Below are positions 1 to 7,460 of a stretch of DNA of 55,237 bases, piece after piece; position 1 is the stretch's first letter; every line of letters begins with the position of its first letter. The DNA lies in the IMG/VR virus record IMGVR_UViG_3300020201_000024, positions 1-55,237 of that record, one strand, 5' to 3'. The translations under genes were made by a program, and so were the position numbers. Source of the DNA: a virus. The notes beneath the pieces are model-generated. The model saw only the letters and a list, made by a program, of their open reading frames with translations. It did no database searches and was not told the DNA's origin.

Positions 1-191
1 GCAAGGCCCACGTGTCCGACAACGCCCAAGTGTCATCCACCGCCCGTGTGTACGGCAACGCCCGCGTGTACGGCATCGCCCAAGTGTCCGGCGACGCCAT
101 TGTGTCCGGCTACGCCCGTGTGTACGGCGACGCCGAAGTGTCCGGCTACGCCTGCGTGTACGGCGATATCTCAGGCAAGGAGCAGGAGTGA
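1..191 (+). CDS. Hexapeptide-repeat (left-handed beta-helix) protein, C-terminal part
   Basis: No start codon is present in the window. The open frame (first full codon at base 3) encodes about ten hexapeptides of the V-[YS]-G-[ND]-A-X type and ends in GDISGKEQE. Such repeats form a left-handed beta-helix in known proteins. Bases 20-145 are identical to 55112-55237, so this is most likely the end of the gene that begins at 54624; joining the two gives an uninterrupted frame of about 219 residues. The last codons contain AAGGAGCAGGAG, which also serves as ribosome-binding site for the next gene at 195. Function unknown. Confidence 0.85.
   Translation, partial: KAHVSDNAQVSSTARVYGNARVYGIAQVSGDAIVSGYARVYGDAEVSGYACVYGDISGKEQE
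20..145 (+). repeat. Direct terminal repeat, left copy (pairs with 55112-55237)
   Basis: These 126 bases are identical to the last 126 bases of the window. The first 19 bases differ from the corresponding bases upstream of the other copy at several positions. Most likely this is the closure overlap of a circular or terminally redundant genome that was broken inside a repetitive gene. A true 126-bp duplication between two paralogous genes is the alternative. Confidence 0.75.
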
Positions 192-194
192 AAT

Positions 195-671
195 ATGAAA
201 TTCAAATTTACAGACGAGACTAGGATTACCCCCTCCGGGGAAACTATTTACCGCATTGAAGCTATTGAGGATATCCCTAGCCGAGGGGTTAAAGTTGGAG
301 ACAAAGGGGGATTTGTTGGTAAATCTGCTCAGGTAACTGGTGATGCATGGGTGTATGACAACGCCCGTGTGACCGACAACACCCAAGTGTACGGCAACGC
401 CCAAGTGTACGGCAACGCATGGGTGTCCGGCAACGCCCGAGTGTACGGCAAGGCCCACGTGTCCGACAACGCCCAAGTGTACGGCGACGCACACGTGTCC
501 GGCAAAGCCAAAGTGTACGGCTACGCCCTTGTGTACGGCTACGCCCGTGTGTACGGCAACGCCCAAGTGTACGGCTACGCATGGGTGTCCAGCAAAGCCC
601 GTGTGTACGGCAACGCCCAAGTGTCCGACAACGCCCAAGTGTCCGGCGATATCTCAGGCGCGGCACCATGA
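195..671 (+). CDS. Hexapeptide-repeat (left-handed beta-helix) protein
   Basis: 158 aa. Residues 1-47 form the constant N-terminal domain of this family (starts MKFKFTDET, contains VKVGDKGGFVGKSAQVTGD). Then come about 17 hexapeptides such as VYGNAQ and VSDNAQ, and a short tail GDISGAAP that replaces the usual GDISGKEQE. The ATG follows AAGGAGCAGGAG encoded by the end of the preceding copy, so the genes are coupled. Proteins with this N-domain plus hexapeptides (YdcK-like, often labelled polymer-forming or acetyltransferase-like) occur in phages and bacteria without a settled role. I see no catalytic histidine insertion loop, so an acetyltransferase activity is not supported. Confidence 0.9.
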   Translation: MKFKFTDETRITPSGETIYRIEAIEDIPSRGVKVGDKGGFVGKSAQVTGDAWVYDNARVTDNTQVYGNAQVYGNAWVSGNARVYGKAHVSDNAQVYGDAHVSGKAKVYGYALVYGYARVYGNAQVYGYAWVSSKARVYGNAQVSDNAQVSGDISGAAP

Positions 672-696
672 AATTAGTAAAAAGGAGCGCATAATA

Positions 697-900
697 ATGA
701 CTATGCCCGACGAGCGCCGCAGAGCAGTGCACAACACAAGGGAGTTTCTTAGGTCTCTTTTAGACCCAAAAGTAACCCCTAAAGTACCTAAAACAATCCG
801 CAAGCAAGCGTACTGGGTTTTAAAGCACTTCCCTAGCGATAATGAAATTGAAAAAGCACGCCTTAACTATGCCGAAGTTTTTGGGGATAAAAATGACTGA
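697..900 (+). CDS. Small hypothetical protein
   Basis: 67 aa, starting MTMPDERRRAV, rich in charged residues and predicted mostly helical. The ATG is preceded by AAAGGAG at 681-687 with good spacing, which decides against the much longer frame opening upstream in the repeat region. Its last 8 bases overlap the next gene, so the two are probably co-translated. It may be a DNA-binding or regulatory small protein, but no family is recognised. Confidence 0.75.
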   Translation: MTMPDERRRAVHNTREFLRSLLDPKVTPKVPKTIRKQAYWVLKHFPSDNEIEKARLNYAEVFGDKND

Positions 901-1096
901 ACAAGAAAAGATTGATTATGTAGCCCGGTTTGGACACCAAAGCAATGTTATCCGCCTAGTCTTTAACCTCAAAGACCGCCTAGGAATTGGAACGGAGTAT
1001 TTAACAATAAACGGCGCCTTAGCTGTAAAGTACGTGGACAACAAACAAGTAGGCCCGGTACGCGATTTTCCTGTAATGCCCAAGAAAAACAAGTAG
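893..1096 (+). CDS. Small hypothetical protein
   Basis: 67 aa, starting MTEQEKIDYVARFG. The ATG at 893 lies inside the end of the preceding gene, after a GGGGAT ribosome-binding site; an in-frame ATG at 842 lacks one. The sequence has a helical N-terminus and a short beta region (GIGTEYLTINGALAVKYVD). No family is recognised. It is the last gene before the terminator at 1159. Confidence 0.75.
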   Translation: MTEQEKIDYVARFGHQSNVIRLVFNLKDRLGIGTEYLTINGALAVKYVDNKQVGPVRDFPVMPKKNK

Positions 1097-1158
1097 TTAG
1101 TGGCAAGGGCGGAAACATGCCTTTAGGCCGATAACAGAGTCCCCGCCACTACTCAGGA

Positions 1159-1196
1159 CCCCTAGATGCTTAAACCGCATTTAGGGGTTTTTGTTT
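1159..1196 (+). terminator. Rho-independent terminator
   Basis: A stem pairs CCCCTA plus ATGC with GCAT plus TAGGGG around a short A-rich loop, followed by TTTTTGTTT. It closes the small-gene block and insulates it from the promoter-like element that begins three bases later. Confidence 0.85.
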
Positions 1197-1198
1197 GC

Positions 1199-1223
1199 GG
1201 GCACTATATCCATTATAGAGAGG
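1199..1223 (+). promoter_or_regulatory. Recurrent late promoter-like element, copy 1
   Basis: GGGCACTATATCCAT followed by TATAGAGAGG. The same 15-base core is found exactly at 7432 and 48001, each time directly upstream of a virion gene block and on the same strand. Here it follows a terminator and precedes a structured leader. It is not a recognisable sigma-70 or sigma-54 promoter. It may be read by a phage-modified or alternative polymerase, or act as an mRNA leader element. Confidence 0.6.
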
Positions 1224-1227
1224 TTTA

Positions 1228-1313
1228 AGATATCCTTGGACCCTTGCCCGACTAGGCTACTCCTGCATGCCTAGCGGTTGACCCCAGAGCAGGAATAACC
1301 AAGGATCTATAAA
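1228..1313 (+). promoter_or_regulatory. Structured 5' leader: pseudoknot closed by a stem that holds the ribosome-binding site
   Basis: Three helices can be drawn by eye. CTAGGC (1252-1257) pairs with GCCTAG (1269-1274). The loop bases TCCTGC (1261-1266) pair with GCAGGA (1289-1294), making an H-type pseudoknot. An outer stem pairs ATCCTTGG (1232-1239) with CCAAGGAT (1299-1306), extended by AG with CT. The outer stem contains AAGGA, the ribosome-binding site of the gene at 1314. The fold would therefore hide the site, consistent with a riboswitch-like or assembly-timed translational control. The fold is inferred from complementarity only. Confidence 0.55.
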
Positions 1314-1922
1314 ATGGCAAATCGTAACTGGCCCAACTCTCGTCTTTACTCGCAGCATGTAATGCCCGTCTCTCTTGACTGTCAAATCGCTATCGGCGCT
1401 GCCGGTGCCCCTTCTATTGCCCCAGGCAACGGATATGGTATTTCTAGCATTGCTCGCCTTGCGGCAGGCCAGTACCGTTTGCAATTGCAAGATAACTTTT
1501 CAAAACTGTTGCAGTTTAAAGCTACGATGCAGGCCCCCCTTTCGGGCTCTCCTGTAGCCGCCACTGCCCTCGCTCCCGGTTCGGTTTACCAGATTGTGTC
1601 TATGGGTACCTCCTCGCAAGCCAACTGGGTCACCGCAGGTCTCCCCAGCGGCATTGTTGCTGCCCCTGGAGTGTCTTTTAAAGCTGCGGCGGTTTCAGTT
1701 GGTACGGGCACTGCGTCCCTTATCGGCTCAAGCGATGTTCACGCGGTCGAGCTTATTAGCTCGTCCGTAAACATGCTCATGAACCAGCCTCCGGGCACTA
1801 CCTCCGCTCAACTCGGTGCGTTCGTAGACTTTCAGTGCTTGCTTTCTAGCGCAATTGGAGACCCGGCTAATGGGTCCCAAATGTTCCTGGAAGTCGTTCT
1901 TAGCAACTCCAGCCTCCAGTAG
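1314..1922 (+). CDS. Putative virion structural protein (head or decoration type)
   Basis: 202 aa, starting MANRNWPNSRLYSQHV. It is Ala/Gly/Ser-rich with alternating hydrophobic stretches typical of beta-sandwich virion proteins (VELISSSVNMLMNQ, AFVDFQCLLSS). In the closed genome it lies after the capsid genes and directly before the tail adaptor, so a head-decoration or minor head protein is the best guess. The ATG follows AAGGATCT, which is sequestered in the leader structure. A 12-bp perfect hairpin follows the stop. No catalytic motif is visible and the family is not recognised. Confidence 0.7.
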   Translation: MANRNWPNSRLYSQHVMPVSLDCQIAIGAAGAPSIAPGNGYGISSIARLAAGQYRLQLQDNFSKLLQFKATMQAPLSGSPVAATALAPGSVYQIVSMGTSSQANWVTAGLPSGIVAAPGVSFKAAAVSVGTGTASLIGSSDVHAVELISSSVNMLMNQPPGTTSAQLGAFVDFQCLLSSAIGDPANGSQMFLEVVLSNSSLQ

Positions 1923-1944
1923 TCCTTAACAGCGTAACCACAAG

Positions 1945-1984
1945 AGGCTAGAGGGTGCGTTCAAACAGTAGAACCCTCTAGCCT
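1945..1984 (+). terminator. Perfect 12-bp hairpin between structural genes
   Basis: AGGCTAGAGGGT (1945-1956) pairs perfectly with ACCCTCTAGCCT (1973-1984) across a 16-base loop. The tract after it (AGTGTTT) is a poor U-run, so it may be a partial terminator, an mRNA-stabilising hairpin or an RNase III-type processing site rather than a full stop. It would let expression of the upstream gene differ from the tail genes that follow. Confidence 0.6.
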
Positions 1985-1999
1985 AGTGTTTAGGAGCAT

Positions 2000-3019
2000 A
2001 TGGCTATCCCGGCTACCCCCAGCAATATGATCATACAGCAAGCTAACCATCAAGTGTTGGTAAGTTACAATCTTGCCTTGAGTGCTACCTCCTATAACAT
2101 TAACCGCAGCATTGACCAGATCAATTATACCGTAGTTGCCGTTATTTCCGCTAAACAGTACCTAGACACCACGGTAGTCATTGGTACCCAATATTTTTAC
2201 AAGGTCTCAGCTACGAACGTAGACGGCACTAGCCCGTTTACGCTCCCTCAGTCGGTCATCCCCTCCCCCAACGGTGAAATGGCCCTAGCGCAGATTAGAC
2301 TTCAGGCCCAGCAACGTGCGGACAGGGTCAACAGCCCGTTTGTGTCCACCGCCGAATGGAATACCTACATTAACCAAAGCCTCTTTGAACTATATGACCT
2401 ACTGGTCACCGCGTATGGGGAGGAGTACTTTGCAGCCCCCGTACTAACCTTTACCACGGTAGGTAACACACAGTTCTACCCCCTTCCCAACGGGATTAAC
2501 TACAGTGCCGCTCCCGCCTTCTATAAGCTTCTAGGCGTAGACCTAGGGCTTAACCAAAGTGCGCAGCCTAACAACGGATGGGTAACGGTAAAACGGTTCA
2601 ACTTCATTGACCGTAACAAATACTTTTATCCTAATACGCAGTCCACCATCTACGGCGTATTTAACATGCAATATCGCTTAGTTGGCAATCAAATCGAGTT
2701 TATCCCTGCCCCAAGTGCTAATCAACCTATCCGCATCTGGTATATTCCTCGCATGGAAATGCTCCTGCAAGACACCGATATCACTACTTCTGGCATCTCG
2801 GGCTGGATTGAGTACATCATTACAGACGCGGCAATCAAGGCAATGCAAAAAGAAGAGTCCGATGTATCTGTGCTTATGCTGCAAAAGGGCGTTTTGATCA
2901 AACGTATTGAGGCGTCGTCTATGAACAGAGACGCAGGTCAAGCCGATACTATCTCGGATACCCGCAATCGAAACGGCGGGAATTCGGGCGCGGGTAGTGG
3001 GTTTGGGGCAGGTTGGTAA
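2000..3019 (+). CDS. Tail adaptor (head-tail connector) with N-terminal fibronectin III-like domain
   Basis: 339 aa. Residues 1-90 read as a fibronectin type III-like domain (SYNLALSATSYNINRS, then YFYKVSATNVDGTSP). Residues about 95-310 are a mainly helical phage adaptor region of the T7 gp11 tail-tube type (VSTAEWNTYINQSLFELYDLL, then YRLVGNQIEFIPAP and RIWYIPRM). The C-terminus is a Gly/Asn-rich tail. Adaptors form a ring between portal and nozzle. The domain pair is unusual. The gene overlaps the next by one base (TAATG) and starts at an ATG after TAGGAG. Confidence 0.8.
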   Translation: MAIPATPSNMIIQQANHQVLVSYNLALSATSYNINRSIDQINYTVVAVISAKQYLDTTVVIGTQYFYKVSATNVDGTSPFTLPQSVIPSPNGEMALAQIRLQAQQRADRVNSPFVSTAEWNTYINQSLFELYDLLVTAYGEEYFAAPVLTFTTVGNTQFYPLPNGINYSAAPAFYKLLGVDLGLNQSAQPNNGWVTVKRFNFIDRNKYFYPNTQSTIYGVFNMQYRLVGNQIEFIPAPSANQPIRIWYIPRMEMLLQDTDITTSGISGWIEYIITDAAIKAMQKEESDVSVLMLQKGVLIKRIEASSMNRDAGQADTISDTRNRNGGNSGAGSGFGAGW

Positions 3020-3330
3020 TGGCTAAACAACTCCCTACCATTCAAAACGTAGACCGCACGTTATCGATGCTCCAGAGTCAATGGAAGGCTATCCTAGATA
3101 ACCTTTTGGCTGCCCCCATGTCCGATTACGTTATGTTGTCAGACTTAAAGCTTGTGTCTGGAAGCAACGTAATTAACCACAAACTAGGCCGCAAGCTAGT
3201 GGGTTATGTGGTCACCCTAAAAAGCGCCGCTTCGGACATACATGACAATCAAACGGTCAATACTATGCCCGACAAGACCCTAATCCTAGTAGCCTCTGCG
3301 CCGGTTACTTTATCCCTAATGGTGTTTTAA
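3019..3330 (+). CDS. Small tail-associated beta-sandwich protein
   Basis: 103 aa, starting MAKQLPTIQNVDRTL. The C-terminal half (NVINHKLGRKLVGYVV, then PDKTLILVASAPVTLSLMVF) is a small beta domain often encoded between adaptor and tail-fibre genes in podoviruses and presumed to be part of the tail. The start at 3019 overlaps the stop of the adaptor (TAATG), so translation is probably coupled. Precise role unknown. Confidence 0.75.
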   Translation: MAKQLPTIQNVDRTLSMLQSQWKAILDNLLAAPMSDYVMLSDLKLVSGSNVINHKLGRKLVGYVVTLKSAASDIHDNQTVNTMPDKTLILVASAPVTLSLMVF

Positions 3331-4449
3331 ATGGCAGACTTTAGCCTTAGCCCTAATATGCAGCTTCCGGTCCCTGTAACCGGCGTAGCCCCTGGTCCGG
3401 AGTGGGCGGACTTGCTCAATGCCTGCATGGCTAAGATTGATGGTCATGACCACACGCCGGGCTCAGGGGTAAAAATTACTCCGTCGGGCCTTAACATTTC
3501 CGCCGATCTGCCTTTAAACGCCAATAACCTCACGCTAACTAGGTCGGTGCAGTTTTTGTCCCAGGGCGCGCCTATTCCAGACCTGGCTTCTATTTACGTT
3601 AACGGAGTTGACCTTTATTTTAACGATCTGTCCGGTAACCCGGTGCGCATTACCCAATTCGGCGGCGTAGTGGGTACTCCAGGGTCCATCTCTGGCCTAA
3701 TAGCTCCAGCGTCCGCCTCTTACGTAGCCCTTTCCGCGGCTTATGTGTGGCAATCTGCGGCTAACATCTCTGCCAATATGGACATTGGTAGCCTTATTCT
3801 AAGGAATAACACCATAGGTTCCTTTGGCCTAACGCTTGCCCCCCCGGTAGGAATGGCGGCAGACTCTACTATTACGTTGCCTGTTATCCCTGGAGTAACT
3901 AGCACGCTGCTTATGGATAACACGGGGGCGATGACTACCCAAGACGCTCTCCAAAGCTACCTCCCTCCTGGCGTAGTTATGGACTATATGGGCGCTACTG
4001 TTCCTGCCGGTTGGTTGTCAACAGACGGCACCGCCGTGTCCCGCACGGTGTACGCTGCCCTTTTTGCGGCTATCAGCACCATTTATGGTCCCGGCGACGG
4101 GGTCACCACCTTCAATTTGCCCAACTTAAACGGGCTGGTTACCGCAGGAGCGCCGGGCGCTTTGGGGGGACTAGCCACTACAGGCGGAGCATATGCCCAC
4201 ACGTTAACTATTGCAGAAATGCCCTCGCACATCCATACCGATGTTACGGGACACGCCCACACTATTAATCTTACACAAAATAACGCTAATAATCTTCCGC
4301 TGATTAGCGCCATTGGTTCCCAAAATGGCGGCAATAACTCGCCAAATACTACCTCTGTTGCACACATTACTATTGATGCAAATGGCGGCGGCGGCGCGCA
4401 TAACAACATTCAGCCTTATATGGCTGTTAATAAAATCATCAAAATCTAA
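3331..4449 (+). CDS. Tail fibre protein with phage tail collar domain
   Basis: 372 aa. The N-terminal 200 residues are a repetitive beta-rich shaft. From about residue 210 there is a Phage Tail Collar domain (MDYMGATVPAGWLSTDGT, then YGPGDGVTTFNLPNLNG), and the C-terminus has the histidine-rich segment (MPSHIHTDVTGHAHT) ending AHNNIQPYMAVNKIIKI, all typical of this family. The histidines coordinate metal in related fibre tips. It abuts the gene before it and overlaps the nozzle gene by one base. Confidence 0.9.
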   Translation: MADFSLSPNMQLPVPVTGVAPGPEWADLLNACMAKIDGHDHTPGSGVKITPSGLNISADLPLNANNLTLTRSVQFLSQGAPIPDLASIYVNGVDLYFNDLSGNPVRITQFGGVVGTPGSISGLIAPASASYVALSAAYVWQSAANISANMDIGSLILRNNTIGSFGLTLAPPVGMAADSTITLPVIPGVTSTLLMDNTGAMTTQDALQSYLPPGVVMDYMGATVPAGWLSTDGTAVSRTVYAALFAAISTIYGPGDGVTTFNLPNLNGLVTAGAPGALGGLATTGGAYAHTLTIAEMPSHIHTDVTGHAHTINLTQNNANNLPLISAIGSQNGGNNSPNTTSVAHITIDANGGGGAHNNIQPYMAVNKIIKI

Positions 4450-7430
4450 TGGCCATTACTAAAAGCAACCTCAGCCTTAACTTTACTCAAGGGGTAAACA
4501 CCAAGACCGACCCTTGGCAAATAACCCCCGGTGAGATGCTTGAACTATCTAATTGTCTATTTAACACAAGCAAGCTGTTGGCTAAACGTAACGGCTTTGT
4601 TGAGCTTGCGCCCATTCCAGACCTCTTAATCAATACTGTCACAACGTTTAAAACCTCGTTAACAGCGATTGGGGCCTCTCTATACGCTTATGTACCTGAG
4701 ATCAAGACTTGGTACAATAAGGGCCTGCTTACCTCTGTAAACCTTTCTGTACAGCCTGTAGGACGTAGCGGTGCGTCTCTAACTAACCAAGATAGCGCCA
4801 CTACGCTTGGGGGCCTCTCTTGTGTTGCTTGGGAGTCATCTTTTGGCGGTTCCGCGTACCAGATAGTAGACAGTATCAACTCACAAATTGTAGTGGCTGC
4901 CATAGATTTGCCCGCCACCGCCGTGCAGCCTAAAGTATCGATATTAAACAGGTATTTTGTAATAACTTTCGTGGTTACCGTTTCTGGTAGCCCCCGCCTT
5001 CAATATATTGCGGTACCTATTAGTAACCCTACAAGTCCAACACTACCCGTAACCATGGCCACACAAATAACCGGCCTAACGGCCCCCTATGATGTTGTGG
5101 TAGCCAATAACACCCTCTACGTTGCTTATAAAGCAAGTAGCAGCACTATTCGCTTGGTTTACCTCTCCAGCACACTGGGGTTGTCCAACACGGTAATCCT
5201 AGCTGGTCAAGTCCCTACTGTCATCTCGTTAGCCGCAGACAGTACAGGGTCAACTCCCGACATTTGGCTCGCCTTTGCCAAAGCTGGCCCAACGGTATAC
5301 GCCGCAATGTACTCGGCAACGCTTATTTCCCAACTCGCTCCTACGCTATTAGACTCCCCAGCCAACGCCGTACCCTCTATGACCGGACAAGCGGCTAACG
5401 GGGTACTGACTCTAGCTTACGGGCAACGCATTCAGTCGCTCCCTGCCCCTCCCACTTTGGATCATATTTTAACTAACACCATAACGTCTTTGGGGGTTAT
5501 TGGTACCCCTGTAATTGTAGCTCGGGGGCTAGGGCTTGCTTCCGAAATGTTCGTTGTGTCAGAAACCCCTTACGTCCTTACCCAGTACAACAACACCTAT
5601 CAGCCCACTTACTTCCTTTTGGACCTCTCAACAGGTAAAGTAGTGGCTAAACTGGCATATCAAAACGCGGGCATTGAGCCTGCACGCACCCTGCCCACAG
5701 TGTCCATCTATGGCTCTAAAGCTTATGTTTCCTATCTATACAAAGACTTAACTACCGCAGCTAACAAAAGCCAAGGCACCTCTACCCCGGGCATTTACTC
5801 CCAAACCGGCGTAAATGTTGTACAATTTGATGTCAATACGGTGCCTTTGGCCTCCTCTGAGATAGCAAATAACCTTCATCTATCGGGGGGTTACCTTACT
5901 ATGTACGACGGCGGCGCCCCTGTTGAGCACGGGTTTTTACTGTACCCCGAAGGCATCACACTTACCCCAGGCGGCGGGGGCAGTATGTCTGCCCAACAGT
6001 ACTATTACCAAGTCACATACGAATGGACAGACGCGCAGGGTAATTTGCACCGCTCTGCCCCTAGCATCCCCCAGGAGGCAACTCTAGGAGGTTCTTCGGT
6101 CACCCTAATCATTCCGACACTCCGAGTCACGCAAAAAAAAGAAGTGCGCATTGTGGTCTACCGCTGGAGCGTTGCCCAACAGGCTTACTATCAAGTTACG
6201 TCTATTACCGCGCCCCTAATGAACGACCCTACGGTAGACTCAATTACCTACCTAGACACACAGGCAGACTCAAGTATCTTGGGTAACCAGTTAATCTACA
6301 CTACTGGGGGGGTTATTGAAAACGTAGCGGCCCCTGCCTGCACCCACATGTGTCTGTTTAAAAGCCGCCTGTTTCTTATCGATGCAGAGGACGAAAATGT
6401 TATCTGGTTTTCTAAGCAGGTAATTGAGGCTGTACCCGTAGAGACTTCGGATTTGTTCACTATTTTCGCCGCTCCTAGTCAAGGAAGCCAAGCTAACACT
6501 GGAGGGGCTAAAGTGCTCGCGGCTTTGGATGACAAGCTAATTGTATTCAAGTCTCAAGCCGCTTATTACGTTACCGGCAGCGGGCCAGATAACACTGGGG
6601 CGCAGAATGACTTTTCTGATCCTGTTATCATATCGGCCACCGTAGGCTGCGCTAACCCTCAAAGCTTGGTTTTAATCCCCAACGGCCTCATGTTTCAGTC
6701 TGACAAAGGAATTTGGCTACTAGGGCGAGACTTGTCTACAACCTATATTGGCTCAAACGTAGAAAAGTACAACAATATTAAGATCATATCAGCGGTTAAC
6801 GTATCTAAAGACAATCAAGTACGCTTCTCCCTTGCAGATGGTACCATGTTAATGTACGACTACTTTTATGGGCTCTGGGGCACCTTTACTAACCTGCCTG
6901 CCGAGTCTGGCACGATGTTTCAAAACCTTCACACGTATGTGGATCAATTTTCCCGTGTGTTTCAGGAGAGCCCCGGTAAATACCTGGACGGCTCTAAACC
7001 TGTCCTATTGTCGTTTAAAACCGGATGGTTCTCTTTGGCAGGCTTACAGGGCCTAGAGCGGGCATATTTCTTCCAACTCCTAGGCCGGTACATCACTCCC
7101 CACACGCTTACCGTGGGTATCGCGATTAATTATATTAACAGTGTATTGCAGACGGTTGTAATCCACCCCGACAACTTCACCCCCAACTATGGCGACGCGC
7201 CTGGCCCTTATGGCGCAGAAGACACTTACGGGGGTATCCCGGACCCTGAGCAATGGCGTATCTTTTTTGAAACCCAAAAGGTCGAAAGCTTCCAACTCAC
7301 AGTATCAGAAAACTACGACGCCTCTTTTGGTGTCCAGCCGGGCGCAGGGCTTACCCTTTCTGGCATAAATCTTGTAGTGGGAGCTAAGAAAAGCTACACA
7401 ACTACTAGCAGTTCTAGGTCAACCGGTTAA
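4449..7430 (+). CDS. Tail nozzle protein (T7 gp12 / tail tubular B-like)
   Basis: 993 aa. The opening segment (NFTQGVNTKTDPWQITPGEM, then LAKRNGFVELAPIPD) is characteristic of large podovirus tail-tubular/nozzle proteins. These form a hexameric beta-propeller nozzle below the adaptor ring. The middle is beta-rich, and a late segment (YYVTGSGPDNTGAQNDFSDP, FQSDKGIWLLGRDLS) matches the propeller core seen in the group. It is the largest tail gene and is followed directly by a promoter-like element. Fold assignment is from sequence character, not a search. Confidence 0.8.
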   Translation: MAITKSNLSLNFTQGVNTKTDPWQITPGEMLELSNCLFNTSKLLAKRNGFVELAPIPDLLINTVTTFKTSLTAIGASLYAYVPEIKTWYNKGLLTSVNLSVQPVGRSGASLTNQDSATTLGGLSCVAWESSFGGSAYQIVDSINSQIVVAAIDLPATAVQPKVSILNRYFVITFVVTVSGSPRLQYIAVPISNPTSPTLPVTMATQITGLTAPYDVVVANNTLYVAYKASSSTIRLVYLSSTLGLSNTVILAGQVPTVISLAADSTGSTPDIWLAFAKAGPTVYAAMYSATLISQLAPTLLDSPANAVPSMTGQAANGVLTLAYGQRIQSLPAPPTLDHILTNTITSLGVIGTPVIVARGLGLASEMFVVSETPYVLTQYNNTYQPTYFLLDLSTGKVVAKLAYQNAGIEPARTLPTVSIYGSKAYVSYLYKDLTTAANKSQGTSTPGIYSQTGVNVVQFDVNTVPLASSEIANNLHLSGGYLTMYDGGAPVEHGFLLYPEGITLTPGGGGSMSAQQYYYQVTYEWTDAQGNLHRSAPSIPQEATLGGSSVTLIIPTLRVTQKKEVRIVVYRWSVAQQAYYQVTSITAPLMNDPTVDSITYLDTQADSSILGNQLIYTTGGVIENVAAPACTHMCLFKSRLFLIDAEDENVIWFSKQVIEAVPVETSDLFTIFAAPSQGSQANTGGAKVLAALDDKLIVFKSQAAYYVTGSGPDNTGAQNDFSDPVIISATVGCANPQSLVLIPNGLMFQSDKGIWLLGRDLSTTYIGSNVEKYNNIKIISAVNVSKDNQVRFSLADGTMLMYDYFYGLWGTFTNLPAESGTMFQNLHTYVDQFSRVFQESPGKYLDGSKPVLLSFKTGWFSLAGLQGLERAYFFQLLGRYITPHTLTVGIAINYINSVLQTVVIHPDNFTPNYGDAPGPYGAEDTYGGIPDPEQWRIFFETQKVESFQLTVSENYDASFGVQPGAGLTLSGINLVVGAKKSYTTTSSSRSTG

Positions 7431-7431
7431 T

Positions 7432-7454
7432 GGGCACTATATCCATATTTGAGG
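7432..7454 (+). promoter_or_regulatory. Recurrent late promoter-like element, copy 2
   Basis: GGGCACTATATCCAT then ATTTGAGG, starting two bases after the nozzle stop codon. The first 22 bases are identical to copy 3 at 48001. The terminal GAGG is also the ribosome-binding site for the TTG start at 7461, so if transcription starts in or just upstream of the element the mRNA leader would be very short. Confidence 0.6.
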
Positions 7455-7460
7455 TGTATT

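Noticed and set aside
668-694. Eight-residue leader peptide MKLVKRSA before the gene at 697
   Set aside because: The frame exists and holds the ribosome-binding site of 697, but it is too short and has no ribosome-binding site of its own.
171-732. Several long open frames on both strands across the repeat genes (for example products rich in VAVHLGV, TATPKC or RTRGRCR repeats)
   Set aside because: They are shadows of the 18-base repeat: any frame of a stop-free unit stays open. They lack ribosome-binding sites and the conserved N-terminal domain. The same applies at 25015-27105 and 54600-55192.
7432-7454. GGGCACTATATCCAT as a sigma-54 promoter
   Set aside because: GGCAC is present, but there is no GC at the required 10-base spacing in any copy.
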